Shown: one piece after another, positions 7,153 to 15,099 of the stretch
How positions within the stretch are numbered: position 1 is the first letter of the stretch
How the letters are laid out: each line of letters starts with the position of its first letter
Program-made: the position numbers and the translations under genes
Origin: an uncultured Ruminococcus sp.
GTDB lineage: Bacteria; Bacillota; Clostridia; Oscillospirales; CAG-272
Direction of reading: 5' to 3'
DNA length: 51,263 nucleotides
Assembly: GCA_902762505.1 (NCBI GenBank)
Contig: CACWOQ010000008.1
Location: 1-51,263 of the forward strand
The notes under the pieces: generated by a model
What the model was told of the DNA's origin: nothing
Databases searched by the model: none
The model's input: only the letters and a program-made list of their open reading frames with translations

Positions 7153-8418
7153 ATGCTCGGCAGTGAATTTTTGAAATATCTTGAAAACGGCGGCGCGGAC
7201 GGCAGATTCGCGGCGCTGTACGGTAAAGACGCCGTTGCGGCGCAGAAAAGCAGATACGCGGAAGCGTGCGCACAATTCCTTTCCCGCTACGGCGACGGAG
7301 AGGTCAGAGTTTTGTCGGTCTCCGGCAGAAGCGAAATATCCGGCAACCATACGGACCACAATAAAGGTAAGGTGCTCGCCGCTTCGGTCGACGTCGACGT
7401 TATCGCCGTCGCAAAGCCGTCGGACAACGGTGTTATCCGCGTGAAAAGCCGCGGATTCGACGAGGACGTGTGCAAGCCCGGCGCGGCGAAGAAAAGCGCC
7501 AGATACACGTCCGCGGCTATTATAGAAGGCGTTGCGGACGGCTTTGTCAAAAACGGCTTCAAGGTCGGCGGATTCGATGCGTACACCACATCGACCGTGC
7601 TCAAAGGCAGCGGACTTTCTTCATCCGCGGCGTTTGAGGATATGATCGGGTTCATACTCTCCGAGCTTTATAACGGCGGCTCGGTAGACGACGTGACGAT
7701 AGCGAAAATATCTCAGTACGCGGAAAACGAATTCTTCGGCAAGCCGTGCGGTCTGATGGATCAGATCGCCTGCGCCGTCGGCGGATTCGTGTACATAGAT
7801 TTCGGAGGCGATCAGCCCGAGGTGGTGCCGACTCCGTTCGATCTCACGGCAGCGGGCTACGATCTCTGCGTCGTGAACACCGGCGGCAGCCACGCCGATC
7901 TCAACGAGGATTACGCCTCCGTGCCCGGAGAAATGAAAGCCGTCGCCGCGCTGTTCGGACGTCCCGTACTGAGAGGGCTGACCGAAGAGGATATTTACGG
8001 CAGGCTTCCCGAAATAAGAGAAAAGCTCGGCGACCGTGCGGCTCTGCGCGCCATACATTTCATCAGGGAAAACGAAAGAGTCGAACGGCAGAGAAAGGCG
8101 CTGGCGGACGGCGATCTGAACACGTTTTTCGAGCTTGTCAGAGCCTCGGGCGACTCAAGCTTCAAATACCTGCAAAACGTTTATACCGTCAAGGACACGG
8201 TGGAGCAGGGGCTTTCGCTCGCGCTCTGCGTGACGGACGCGTTTCTCGGACGGCGCGGCGCGTACCGCGTACACGGCGGCGGCTTTGCGGGGACCATACA
8301 GGCCTTCGTCCCGTCGGATATGACGCCGGATTACAGAGAAAAAATAGAGAAAATCTTCGGTAAAGGCTCCTGCTCGGTCCTCCGCGTGAGATCCGAGGGA
8401 ACCGCCGTGATAGTGTAA
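7153..8418 (+). CDS. galK: Galactokinase (GHMP kinase family)
   Basis: 421 residues, cytoplasmic. It phosphorylates galactose at C1 in the Leloir pathway. The galactokinase signature appears as GRSEISGNHTDHNKG, a variant of the usual GRVNLIGEHTDYN; the ATP-binding GHMP motif is KGSGLSSSAAFE, and GKPCGLMDQIACAVGG follows. The C-terminal GHMP motif is HGGGFAGTIQAFV. ATG 7153 is chosen over GTG 7144 because the AAGGTG site lies at 7141-7146. It heads an operon with DUF1385, prmC, ddl and murI. The signature drift belongs to a clostridial subgroup; specificity for another sugar (for example N-acetylgalactosamine) cannot be excluded. Confidence 0.88.
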   Translation: MLGSEFLKYLENGGADGRFAALYGKDAVAAQKSRYAEACAQFLSRYGDGEVRVLSVSGRSEISGNHTDHNKGKVLAASVDVDVIAVAKPSDNGVIRVKSRGFDEDVCKPGAAKKSARYTSAAIIEGVADGFVKNGFKVGGFDAYTTSTVLKGSGLSSSAAFEDMIGFILSELYNGGSVDDVTIAKISQYAENEFFGKPCGLMDQIACAVGGFVYIDFGGDQPEVVPTPFDLTAAGYDLCVVNTGGSHADLNEDYASVPGEMKAVAALFGRPVLRGLTEEDIYGRLPEIREKLGDRAALRAIHFIRENERVERQRKALADGDLNTFFELVRASGDSSFKYLQNVYTVKDTVEQGLSLALCVTDAFLGRRGAYRVHGGGFAGTIQAFVPSDMTPDYREKIEKIFGKGSCSVLRVRSEGTAVIV

Positions 8419-8429
8419 AGGATCATGAT

Positions 8430-9590
8430 ATGGCAAAAAACAAGGTGACCAATTGCAGGCTCGGCCGCGTGGGCGGTCAGGCGGTGATCGAGGGCGTTAT
8501 GATGAAGAGCGGGCGGAACATGGCGATAGCCTCGCGCATGCCCGACGGATCTATCCTCGTTCAGAAAAAGAAAATAACATCGGCAAGACAGAAATACAAG
8601 GTGCTCGATCTGCCGATAATACGCGGAGTCGTCAATTTCGTTGAAATGATGAAGCTGTCGTATACGACGATGGACGCGTCCACCGCGGTCCTCGGACTCG
8701 AGGACGAGGAGCCGTCGAAGTTCGAAAAATGGCTTGCCGAAAAGCTGCATATAAATATAATGACCGTCGTCATGGTCATCGGCATGATACTCGGGCTCGG
8801 GCTCGTCGTCGCGCTGTTCATATTTCTGCCCTCGGCATCCGGCTCCGGAATATCGAAGCTGATCGAATGGATCACGGACGGAAAATTCATTTTAAAGGAT
8901 CACGGGATACTTCTCGCCGTGATCGAGGGTATCTTCAAGGTCGCCATATTCCTGCTTTACCTGTGGCTCGTGTCGCTTATGAAGGATATCCGCCGCGTGT
9001 TCGAATATCACGGCGCGGAGCATAAATCCGTTTTCTGCTACGAGGAAGGACTCGAGCTCACGCCCGAAAACGTTGCGAAGTTCAAGCGCTTCCACCCGAG
9101 ATGCGGAACGTCTTTCATGTTCTTCATGATACTTATCGGGATAATAGTCGGCTGCTTCATACCGCCGCAGCTGCCCGCGATACTGAGAACGCTTATAAAG
9201 ATAGCTCTTCTGCCGGTGACGGTCGGCGTCGGATACGAGATAATCAGATTCGCCGGCAGCCACGATAATTTCCTTATCCGCGCGATATCCGCGCCCGGTC
9301 TCTGGGTACAGCGGATAACGACGAAGGAGCCGGACGTTTCTCAGATGGAATGCGCCATAGCGGCTCTCAAGTCCGCTCTGCCGGACGAATTCCCGGGATA
9401 TACGGCTGAAAAACAGTTCGGACCGTGGAAGACAAAGACGGTCGGACCCGGCGCCTCCGTCTCTCGGGCGAAGGTCGAGGCGGCGAAAGAGCGCGCGGCG
9501 AAACGCGCCGCCATGCCGCATCACCGCGCTGTCATGAGCGGGATGAGCCCGGCGGAAAAGGTGAGATACAAGCGCAGAAATGACGTTTGA
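8430..9590 (+). CDS. DUF1385 family membrane protein
   Basis: 386 residues. It begins GRVGGQAVIEGVMMKSG, the family's hallmark N terminus, followed by four or five membrane helices (about residues 110-132, 150-185, 225-245 and 250-270), the conserved FEYHGAEHKSVFCYE and HPRCGTSFMF motifs, and a basic C-terminal tail that appears specific to this protein. DUF1385 is common in Firmicutes and is often encoded beside prmC and prfA, as here; its biochemical role is not established. The His/Cys-rich conserved motifs hint at metal binding. The end overlaps prmC by 11 nt. Confidence 0.9.
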   Translation: MAKNKVTNCRLGRVGGQAVIEGVMMKSGRNMAIASRMPDGSILVQKKKITSARQKYKVLDLPIIRGVVNFVEMMKLSYTTMDASTAVLGLEDEEPSKFEKWLAEKLHINIMTVVMVIGMILGLGLVVALFIFLPSASGSGISKLIEWITDGKFILKDHGILLAVIEGIFKVAIFLLYLWLVSLMKDIRRVFEYHGAEHKSVFCYEEGLELTPENVAKFKRFHPRCGTSFMFFMILIGIIVGCFIPPQLPAILRTLIKIALLPVTVGVGYEIIRFAGSHDNFLIRAISAPGLWVQRITTKEPDVSQMECAIAALKSALPDEFPGYTAEKQFGPWKTKTVGPGASVSRAKVEAAKERAAKRAAMPHHRAVMSGMSPAEKVRYKRRNDV

Positions 9591-10377
9591 GCAGATATAC
9601 CGTGACATGACGGCGAGACTCGGCGACGAAGCCGCCGCGTTCTGCTGGTATTTCTTCGACCGCTCGCCGGTCTGCGTCCGGCGTGACGGCGGCGAAGCGC
9701 CGCCGGATACGGTAAAGAAATACGGGGAGTGCATGGAAAGGGTGCTGTCCGGCGAGCCGATGCAGTATATCTTCGGATACGCTCCGTTTTACGATCTGAA
9801 AATACTGTGCGAGCCCGGCGTCCTGATACCGAGATACGACACGGAGGTGCTTGTCGAGGAGGCGATAAAAACGCTTCCGCCCGGCTCCGTGTTCGCGGAT
9901 ATATGCTGCGGAACGGGCTGTATCGCCGCGGCGGTCCTGAAGCACCGCCCGGATACGACCGCCGTCTGCGCCGATATAAGCGGCGCCGCGCTGAGGCTTA
10001 CCCGACAGAATCTTCAGAATAATTTTCTCGACGGACGCGCGTCCGTGATCGCATTCGACGTTTTCGGCGACTGGAACGTCCTGCCGAAGGTCGACGCGAT
10101 ACTGTGCAATCCGCCGTATATAAACGAAGCCGATATGAAAAAACTGCCGGAAAACGTCCGGCGCGAACCGGCGGAGGCGCTTTACGGCGGCGTCGACGGG
10201 CTCGATTTCTACCGCCGCATCATATCCGCGTCCGCCGGAATATTCAAGGGTGCGCCGCATATCATATTCGAAATAGGATACGATCAGGGCAAGGCTTTGC
10301 CGCTTCTGTCGCCGTACCCGTGCAAGATAAAAAAAGACCTGTCCGGAAACGACAGGATCTGTATCATAAGAGGTTAG
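9580..10377 (+). CDS. prmC: Peptide chain release factor N5-glutamine methyltransferase
   Basis: 265 residues, cytoplasmic. It methylates the Gln of the GGQ motif in release factors 1 and 2 using S-adenosylmethionine. Visible are the N-terminal helical domain, the SAM-binding motif ADICCGTGCIAA (about residue 107), and the catalytic NPPYI (about residue 180) typical of amide methyltransferases. The length is a little under the usual 275-285. It overlaps the DUF1385 gene by 11 nt and precedes ddl by 1 nt, so it is clearly part of the operon. prfA is not in the window. Confidence 0.93.
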   Translation: MTFEQIYRDMTARLGDEAAAFCWYFFDRSPVCVRRDGGEAPPDTVKKYGECMERVLSGEPMQYIFGYAPFYDLKILCEPGVLIPRYDTEVLVEEAIKTLPPGSVFADICCGTGCIAAAVLKHRPDTTAVCADISGAALRLTRQNLQNNFLDGRASVIAFDVFGDWNVLPKVDAILCNPPYINEADMKKLPENVRREPAEALYGGVDGLDFYRRIISASAGIFKGAPHIIFEIGYDQGKALPLLSPYPCKIKKDLSGNDRICIIRG

Positions 10378-10378
10378 T

Positions 10379-11419
10379 ATGAAAGAAAGACTTATGCTTC
10401 TGTTCGGCGGCAGATCCGCCGAGTACGAGGTCTCGCTCCTGAGCGTTTACAACGTTTCAAAGGCGCTTGACCGTGAAAAGTATGACGTTGTAATGATCGG
10501 TATGACCCGTGACGGTGTCTGGTACCGCTACACCGGAAGCGACGACGATATCAAAAACGGCTCGTGGTGCGGCAGAACAGACGAATGCCATCCCGTGAGC
10601 ATCATACCGCATACCGGAATAAAAGACGAAGTGACGGGTGAGATATTCGGCACGGAAATCCCGGTGTTCCCGGTAGTCCACGGCAGCTACTGTGAGGACG
10701 GACGTCTTCAGGGTCTGCTCGATATGTGCGGCTTCAAATACGTCGGACCCGGCACCGCGCCGTCCGCCGTATGCATGGACAAATACATAACTAAGCTGAT
10801 AATAAGCCACAGACATATCCCGATGGCGGACTTCGTCCTGATACACAGAGGCAACGAGGGAGAAGAGGTCATATCCAAGGTGGAAGCGAAGCTTTCATAC
10901 CCCGTGTTCGTAAAACCGGCGAACGCCGGCTCCTCCGTGGGCGCCTCCAAGGTCAGGAACAGAGACGAGCTCATCGCCGCCGTCGACGAGGCGAGAAAAT
11001 ACGACGACAAGATCCTTGTTGAGGAATATATAAAGGGCAGGGAGATAGAGGTCGCCGTCATGGGCAACGACGAGCCGTTCGCCTCCCGCCCCGGCGAGAT
11101 CTGCCCGAACAGCGAGTTTTACGATTACAATACAAAATACATAAACGATACGGCGACGTATCACATCCCGGCGGAGCTGCCCCGGGAGATCACCGAAAAG
11201 GTGCGTTCCTATGCGCTGAAGATCTACCGCGCGCTGTGCTGTAAGGGACTTTCACGCGTTGACTTCTTCGTCAGAGGCGACGAGGTGTTCTTCAACGAGA
11301 TAAACACGCTGCCCGGTTTTACTTCGATCTCGATGTATCCGTCCCTCATGCAGGATCACGGATTCACGTATGCCGGCGTTGTTGAAGAGCTTTTCAGATA
11401 CGCAAAGGAAGATAAGTAA
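10379..11419 (+). CDS. ddl: D-alanine--D-alanine ligase
   Basis: 346 residues, an ATP-grasp enzyme that joins two D-alanines for the peptidoglycan stem. Seen are LLFGGRSAEYEVSLLS at the N terminus, the substrate/ATP region HGSYCEDGRLQGLLD, KPANAGSSVGASKV, VEEYIKGREIEVAV, and the C-terminal metal-binding FFNEINTLPGFT. The Leu/Tyr residues that separate Ddl from vancomycin-resistance D-Ala-D-Lac ligases were not judged here; ordinary Ddl is the default. It is directly followed by murI with a 1 nt overlap, placing two D-amino-acid steps of wall synthesis side by side. Confidence 0.94.
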   Translation: MKERLMLLFGGRSAEYEVSLLSVYNVSKALDREKYDVVMIGMTRDGVWYRYTGSDDDIKNGSWCGRTDECHPVSIIPHTGIKDEVTGEIFGTEIPVFPVVHGSYCEDGRLQGLLDMCGFKYVGPGTAPSAVCMDKYITKLIISHRHIPMADFVLIHRGNEGEEVISKVEAKLSYPVFVKPANAGSSVGASKVRNRDELIAAVDEARKYDDKILVEEYIKGREIEVAVMGNDEPFASRPGEICPNSEFYDYNTKYINDTATYHIPAELPREITEKVRSYALKIYRALCCKGLSRVDFFVRGDEVFFNEINTLPGFTSISMYPSLMQDHGFTYAGVVEELFRYAKEDK

Positions 11420-12198
11420 TGCCGATAGGAGTTTTTGACAGCGGTCTGGGCGGTCTGTGCGCTTTGAAAGAGCTTCACCGCATTTTGCCGGACGCCGACC
11501 TCGTTTATTTCGGCGACACGGGAAGAACGCCGTACGGCACCCGCTCGCCCGAGACGATAATGAAATACGCCGCGCAGGACGCAAGGTTCCTTCTGAGCCG
11601 GAACGTCCGCGCGATACTGATAGCGTGCGGCACGGTCTCGACCGTCGCGTTAAACGCCTTGAAAATCTCGCTTCCCGTGCCCGTTTTCGGCGTCGTTTCC
11701 GCCGCGTCGCGCGAGGCGGCAATGAGCACGAAAAACGGAAAAATAGGCGTTATGGGTACCGGCGCTACGATAAGCTCGGGCGTTTTTGAGCACGAGCTCA
11801 AGCTGATAAACGGCTCGCTTGAGGTTACGTCGGTCGCCTGCCCGCTCCTCGTTCCCGTTGTGGAATACGGCTTTGCCGACGACGAGATAGCGTACCTGTC
11901 AGTCAAAAGATACCTGCAGCCGGTGATCGACTCAGGCGCCGATACCGTGATTTTAGGCTGCACGCATTTTCCGTTACTGATAAAAATGCTGAAAAAAGCC
12001 GCGCCGCATATCACCTTCGTGGATTCCGGCGCCGCCGCCGCGCGAGAGATAGCCGCCGCCTTCCCCGATAAAAACGGAAGCGGAGCGGTGCACTGCTGCG
12101 TTTCCGACACACCGGCGAACTTCGACAAGACCGCCCGCGTATTTTTGGGCGATGAGCTTGAGATAAAAGCGGAGAGAGTAGAAATAGAGAAGTATTGA
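11419..12198 (+). CDS. murI: Glutamate racemase
   Basis: 259 residues. It converts L-glutamate to D-glutamate for peptidoglycan using two cysteines as acid/base pair. The N terminus is GVFDSGLGGL; the first catalytic Cys is in LIACGTVSTVAL and the second in ILGCTHFPLL. The first motif usually reads ACNTASA, so the substrate-contacting Asn is Gly here. The rest is conventional, including VYFGDTGRTPYGTRS. The start overlaps ddl by 1 nt. An Asp/Glu racemase of related specificity is the alternative, though position beside ddl favours MurI. Confidence 0.9.
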   Translation: MPIGVFDSGLGGLCALKELHRILPDADLVYFGDTGRTPYGTRSPETIMKYAAQDARFLLSRNVRAILIACGTVSTVALNALKISLPVPVFGVVSAASREAAMSTKNGKIGVMGTGATISSGVFEHELKLINGSLEVTSVACPLLVPVVEYGFADDEIAYLSVKRYLQPVIDSGADTVILGCTHFPLLIKMLKKAAPHITFVDSGAAAAREIAAAFPDKNGSGAVHCCVSDTPANFDKTARVFLGDELEIKAERVEIEKY

Positions 12199-12221
12199 AC
12201 GATAATTGCATGAGGTATGAC

Positions 12222-13310
12222 ATGGATAGTTTCAAGCTGAAATTCGGTACGGTCGAAAGCGTGCGGTTCACCGAAAAAAGAGGACCGCTGGAAATGATTT
12301 ACACGGCACGGATCGCCGTTATGGCAATAGTGACCGAATATGATACGGAGCTTTATGAAAGCAGCGACGACGTTACCGGTACGGTAAGAAGAAACGCTTC
12401 GGATATAATCAAAAAAGCGATTTACGAGCGGCCGGAGGGTACGTCCGTGATAGACGACGAAGACCACCGTATGCTCGCGGAGCAGATCGAAAAACAGCTT
12501 GAAAAGTATAAAATAAAGGCTGAGATCAAAGACGTCATCTTTTTCGCAAATGAAAGCCCGGAAAACGCCGCCGAAAATCCGGATAAGCTTGTCGATGATC
12601 GGAAAAAATCGAGCAGCTCACGTCTGGAGGAGCTTAAAAACAGCGAACCGCCTCACGGAGAGCTTATCAGCATATCGCGCAGCTCCAGCTCTTCCGGAAT
12701 GATGATGAACAGCAACGCGCATTACAGTGATTCAATATGTAAAAAAGACGGCGTATGGACCCTGACTTCCGTGAGTATGCCTGCTTTTCAAAACGAAACG
12801 GTGACAGTTTATAAGATCAGCGAAAAGGTAGTGAAGCAGATCGAAGAAACGGTAAAACGCGAAGGACTGGCGGCTTTTGACGGGCTGCGGTATAAGGATC
12901 CGTATCCCGTCTACGACTATTCGAGCAGCAGCAGTATATCCATGACCTTTGACGACAGCTCCGTCGGCGGCAGACCGCGCGTATATAAATCGCTTGATCT
13001 CGCCGCGTTAAGACAGTGCGGGCTGGACGATACGGTTACGGAATTATGCCGGCTCATATCGAGCGGCGGCGAGGATAAAGAGATCATATCTTCCGAGGAG
13101 AAACAGCGCGCCGGGATGGGATTTATGATGGGAATGATGGGCATGACGCCCGGCGGCGGTAATACCCCGAATACCGAAAATAAGACGCCCGCCCCGAAGA
13201 CGGCCCCGGTACCGGACCCGCCCGCCGGAGCATGGACGTGCAAAAAATGCGGGTATAACGCGAATATGGGAAAATTCTGCTGTGAGTGCGGAGAAAGACG
13301 CGGGGAGTAA
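12222..13310 (+). CDS. Hypothetical protein with C-terminal zinc ribbon
   Basis: About 362 residues. ATG 12222 is preferred (GAGG site 6 nt upstream); an in-frame TTG at 12195 overlaps murI. Residues 1-130 form a mixed alpha/beta region with IEKQLEKYKIKAEIKDVIFF, faintly like SPFH-domain helices. A Ser-rich stretch follows, then a conserved-looking domain with YKISEKVVKQIEE and SISMTFDD. A Met/Gly-rich linker (GMGFMMGMMGMTPGGG) leads to a four-Cys zinc ribbon (CKKC and CCEC) at the end. I recognise this architecture from other clostridial hypotheticals but know of no function. Being last in the cell-wall operon does not by itself give it a wall role. Confidence 0.75.
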   Translation: MDSFKLKFGTVESVRFTEKRGPLEMIYTARIAVMAIVTEYDTELYESSDDVTGTVRRNASDIIKKAIYERPEGTSVIDDEDHRMLAEQIEKQLEKYKIKAEIKDVIFFANESPENAAENPDKLVDDRKKSSSSRLEELKNSEPPHGELISISRSSSSSGMMMNSNAHYSDSICKKDGVWTLTSVSMPAFQNETVTVYKISEKVVKQIEETVKREGLAAFDGLRYKDPYPVYDYSSSSSISMTFDDSSVGGRPRVYKSLDLAALRQCGLDDTVTELCRLISSGGEDKEIISSEEKQRAGMGFMMGMMGMTPGGGNTPNTENKTPAPKTAPVPDPPAGAWTCKKCGYNANMGKFCCECGERRGE

Positions 13311-13338
13311 AGGCAGAATCCGGAATAATGAATCAGGG

Positions 13339-13447
13339 CGTCGCAAGCGACGGATCACGGTGGGTTTCCCACCCCTCAGGCCCGGCTGCGCCGGGAACCC
13401 CCCGTCCCCCCCCCTGTCCCCTCCCTCGATCTCTGTGAGATCGAGGG
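13339..13447. repeat. Cluster of four perfect hairpins
   Basis: Four perfect palindromes lie in 109 bp: CGTCGC/GCGACG (13339-13352), GGTGGG/CCCACC (13359-13373), CCCGGC/GCCGGG (13381-13395) and CCCTCGATCTC/GAGATCGAGGG (13423-13447). Loops are 2-3 nt. None is followed by a T-run, so they are not ordinary terminators. The stretch is far more GC-rich than the AT-rich genes that follow, and no ORF uses it. It looks like a composite dispersed intergenic repeat; the flanks 13311-13338 and 13448-13482 hold only a ribosome site (AAGGA) for the next gene. Confidence 0.75.
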
Positions 13448-13482
13448 GGCGCGCGTGGCTGGCGCTGTAATTAAGGAAAAAA

Positions 13483-13875
13483 ATGCATATTACATACGAA
13501 ATGATGAAAACACTCCGTGACGCTGGGTTTTATTTTGAAAACTTTGAAAAAGGTTTAAAGGATCCGCTTTGTTGTATCGGTGAAATGTTCTATTACAACG
13601 GCAGGGAATACAAGATAGGCGTTACCGACGATTCAACAATAACCGAAAGTCATATTGAAGTAATAAAAAACGGCACGTGGCTGCCCGATACGGACGAGCT
13701 GATGATGTGGCTTCAATCAAAAGAGGTTGACGTTGTTATCAGGTACTCTGATGAAGATATGTATTTTTACGGCGAGGCAAAAACAAAAGGCGGCGCCGTA
13801 ATAAACGGCAGCGGACCGGATTTGAAAATATGTATATACAAATTGGCGCTGAAAACCGCGAAATCTATGCGTTAG
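13483..13875 (+). CDS. Hypothetical protein, AT-rich island
   Basis: 130 residues, predicted soluble, no signal peptide. An AAGGAAAAAA site precedes the ATG. The central part (GEMFYYNGREYKIGVTDD, WLPDTDELMMWLQSKEVDV) reads like a small alpha/beta domain similar in style to immunity or SMI1-like proteins, but I do not recognise the family. Base composition is clearly more AT-rich than in neighbouring genes and codon choice differs (AAA, GAA, TTT preferred), which suggests horizontal transfer. It is 12 nt upstream of another AT-rich gene. Confidence 0.7.
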   Translation: MHITYEMMKTLRDAGFYFENFEKGLKDPLCCIGEMFYYNGREYKIGVTDDSTITESHIEVIKNGTWLPDTDELMMWLQSKEVDVVIRYSDEDMYFYGEAKTKGGAVINGSGPDLKICIYKLALKTAKSMR

Positions 13876-13887
13876 ATTGTGATTCTT

Positions 13888-14664
13888 ATGGAATTTTTAA
13901 AATCTGAAAAGCTGAAAAACAAAAATATATGGGCAGATTTGCTTAAGGGAAAGTTTGTTTTATATAATAATTCGCTGTTTTTCTTATATATGAGCGGTTA
14001 TGGGGAATTAACGCTTCTTGAGCTTGAAAACGGCGGGATAAAAAATAAATATGTATTTTTTGAAAGTCTGAAATCTCTTAACATTCCTTCAAAGTGGGTA
14101 GTCGATGGCTGTAATAAAATCGCCGTCGCGGACGGTATATGCGTTGACCTGCAAACAAAAAGCATGGTAAATCACGTCTGTGAAGGCAAAGCCGAAAGAC
14201 ACAAGACCGCGTATGAATTCGGAGATTATTCCGTTTTATATAATGAATCATACAAATACACCTGCAAAAAGAATGATAAAACACTTTGGAATATCGTTGT
14301 TCGGGGTTATTTATATACCGGAATACAGAAATACGAAAACAACCTGATATTCGGCACCGACGGAATGGGAGGGCACTTTTGCATTGTCGATATTGAAAAC
14401 GGCGAGATTAAACTCAATATAAATACAGGCGGAACAAATCAGTTCTGCATACGAAACGACAACGCATACTTATTAAACGTAAAAAAGAATACCGCGTTGT
14501 GCATTTCGTTGCGCGATTACGTAATTATAGACGAAGTCAAGCTCGATGGAAAAACGGCTTTTGAAAGCTCGTTGTACGTATTTGACGATATTCTTTACGT
14601 TTCCACGTTCAAAAACAAAAACGAATATACGCTTATATCATCATATAAAACCGGTAGTAACTAA
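13888..14664 (+). CDS. Hypothetical protein, possible beta-propeller, AT-rich island
   Basis: 258 residues from ATG 13888; an in-frame GTG at 13879 is possible and neither has a strong ribosome site. No signal peptide. Repeated short beta-strand patterns such as KYENNLIFGTDG, HFCIVDIENGEIKL, NDNAYLLNV and DDILYVSTFKNKN resemble WD40/PQQ-like propeller blades, but no motif fixes the family. AT-rich like its partner, and ending before a return to normal composition at 14728. The pair may be a small mobile cargo, for example paired immunity-type genes; function is unknown. Confidence 0.7.
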   Translation: MEFLKSEKLKNKNIWADLLKGKFVLYNNSLFFLYMSGYGELTLLELENGGIKNKYVFFESLKSLNIPSKWVVDGCNKIAVADGICVDLQTKSMVNHVCEGKAERHKTAYEFGDYSVLYNESYKYTCKKNDKTLWNIVVRGYLYTGIQKYENNLIFGTDGMGGHFCIVDIENGEIKLNINTGGTNQFCIRNDNAYLLNVKKNTALCISLRDYVIIDEVKLDGKTAFESSLYVFDDILYVSTFKNKNEYTLISSYKTGSN

Positions 14665-14727
14665 AATCGGCGCGCGGCTGAAACCGCAGAACAGAATAAA
14701 GAATTTTAACCGAAAGGATTTAATAAT

Positions 14728-15099
14728 ATGAAAGAATACGGAAAGAAAACGTGGCTGATACCGGACTGCTTTTTGAATTCGGTATCAAAGAACGAGAACG
14801 TATCGCACGAGGCGATATGCGTTATCAACACGACGGAGCGTGACGCGCACATAGACCTTACTCTGTTTTATGAGGACAGACCGGTCAAAACGGGTTATTC
14901 CGCCGTTTGCGGCGCGATGAAGACGCATCACATCCGTCTTGACAAGCAGGTGTCCGATAAGGGCGAGCTTATCCCGCGCGACACGCCTTACGCCATACTC
15001 GTCGAATCGAGCGAGCCGATAGTCGTCCAGTACAGCCGCCTTGACACGTCAGCCGTGGAAATGGCGCTGATGACAACTATCGCGTATCCGGTCGACTGA
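14728..15099 (+). CDS. Sensory rhodopsin transducer (ASRT) family protein
   Basis: 123 residues, soluble. The pattern KTWLIPDCF, SHEAICVIN, LTLFYEDRPV, HHIRLDKQ, IPRDTPYAILVES and PIVVQYSRLDTS matches the Anabaena sensory rhodopsin transducer family (PF07100) along its whole length. ASRT is a small beta-barrel tetramer first described as a soluble partner of a cyanobacterial rhodopsin, but most bacterial members, especially in Firmicutes, occur without rhodopsins and may bind sugars or other ligands. No rhodopsin gene is here. An AAAGGA site precedes the ATG, and its stop overlaps the RNA methyltransferase start by 1 nt. Confidence 0.85.
   Translation: MKEYGKKTWLIPDCFLNSVSKNENVSHEAICVINTTERDAHIDLTLFYEDRPVKTGYSAVCGAMKTHHIRLDKQVSDKGELIPRDTPYAILVESSEPIVVQYSRLDTSAVEMALMTTIAYPVD

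Noticed and set aside
13423..13447. Terminator after the zinc-ribbon gene
   Set aside because: The stem is strong but no T-run follows on either strand.
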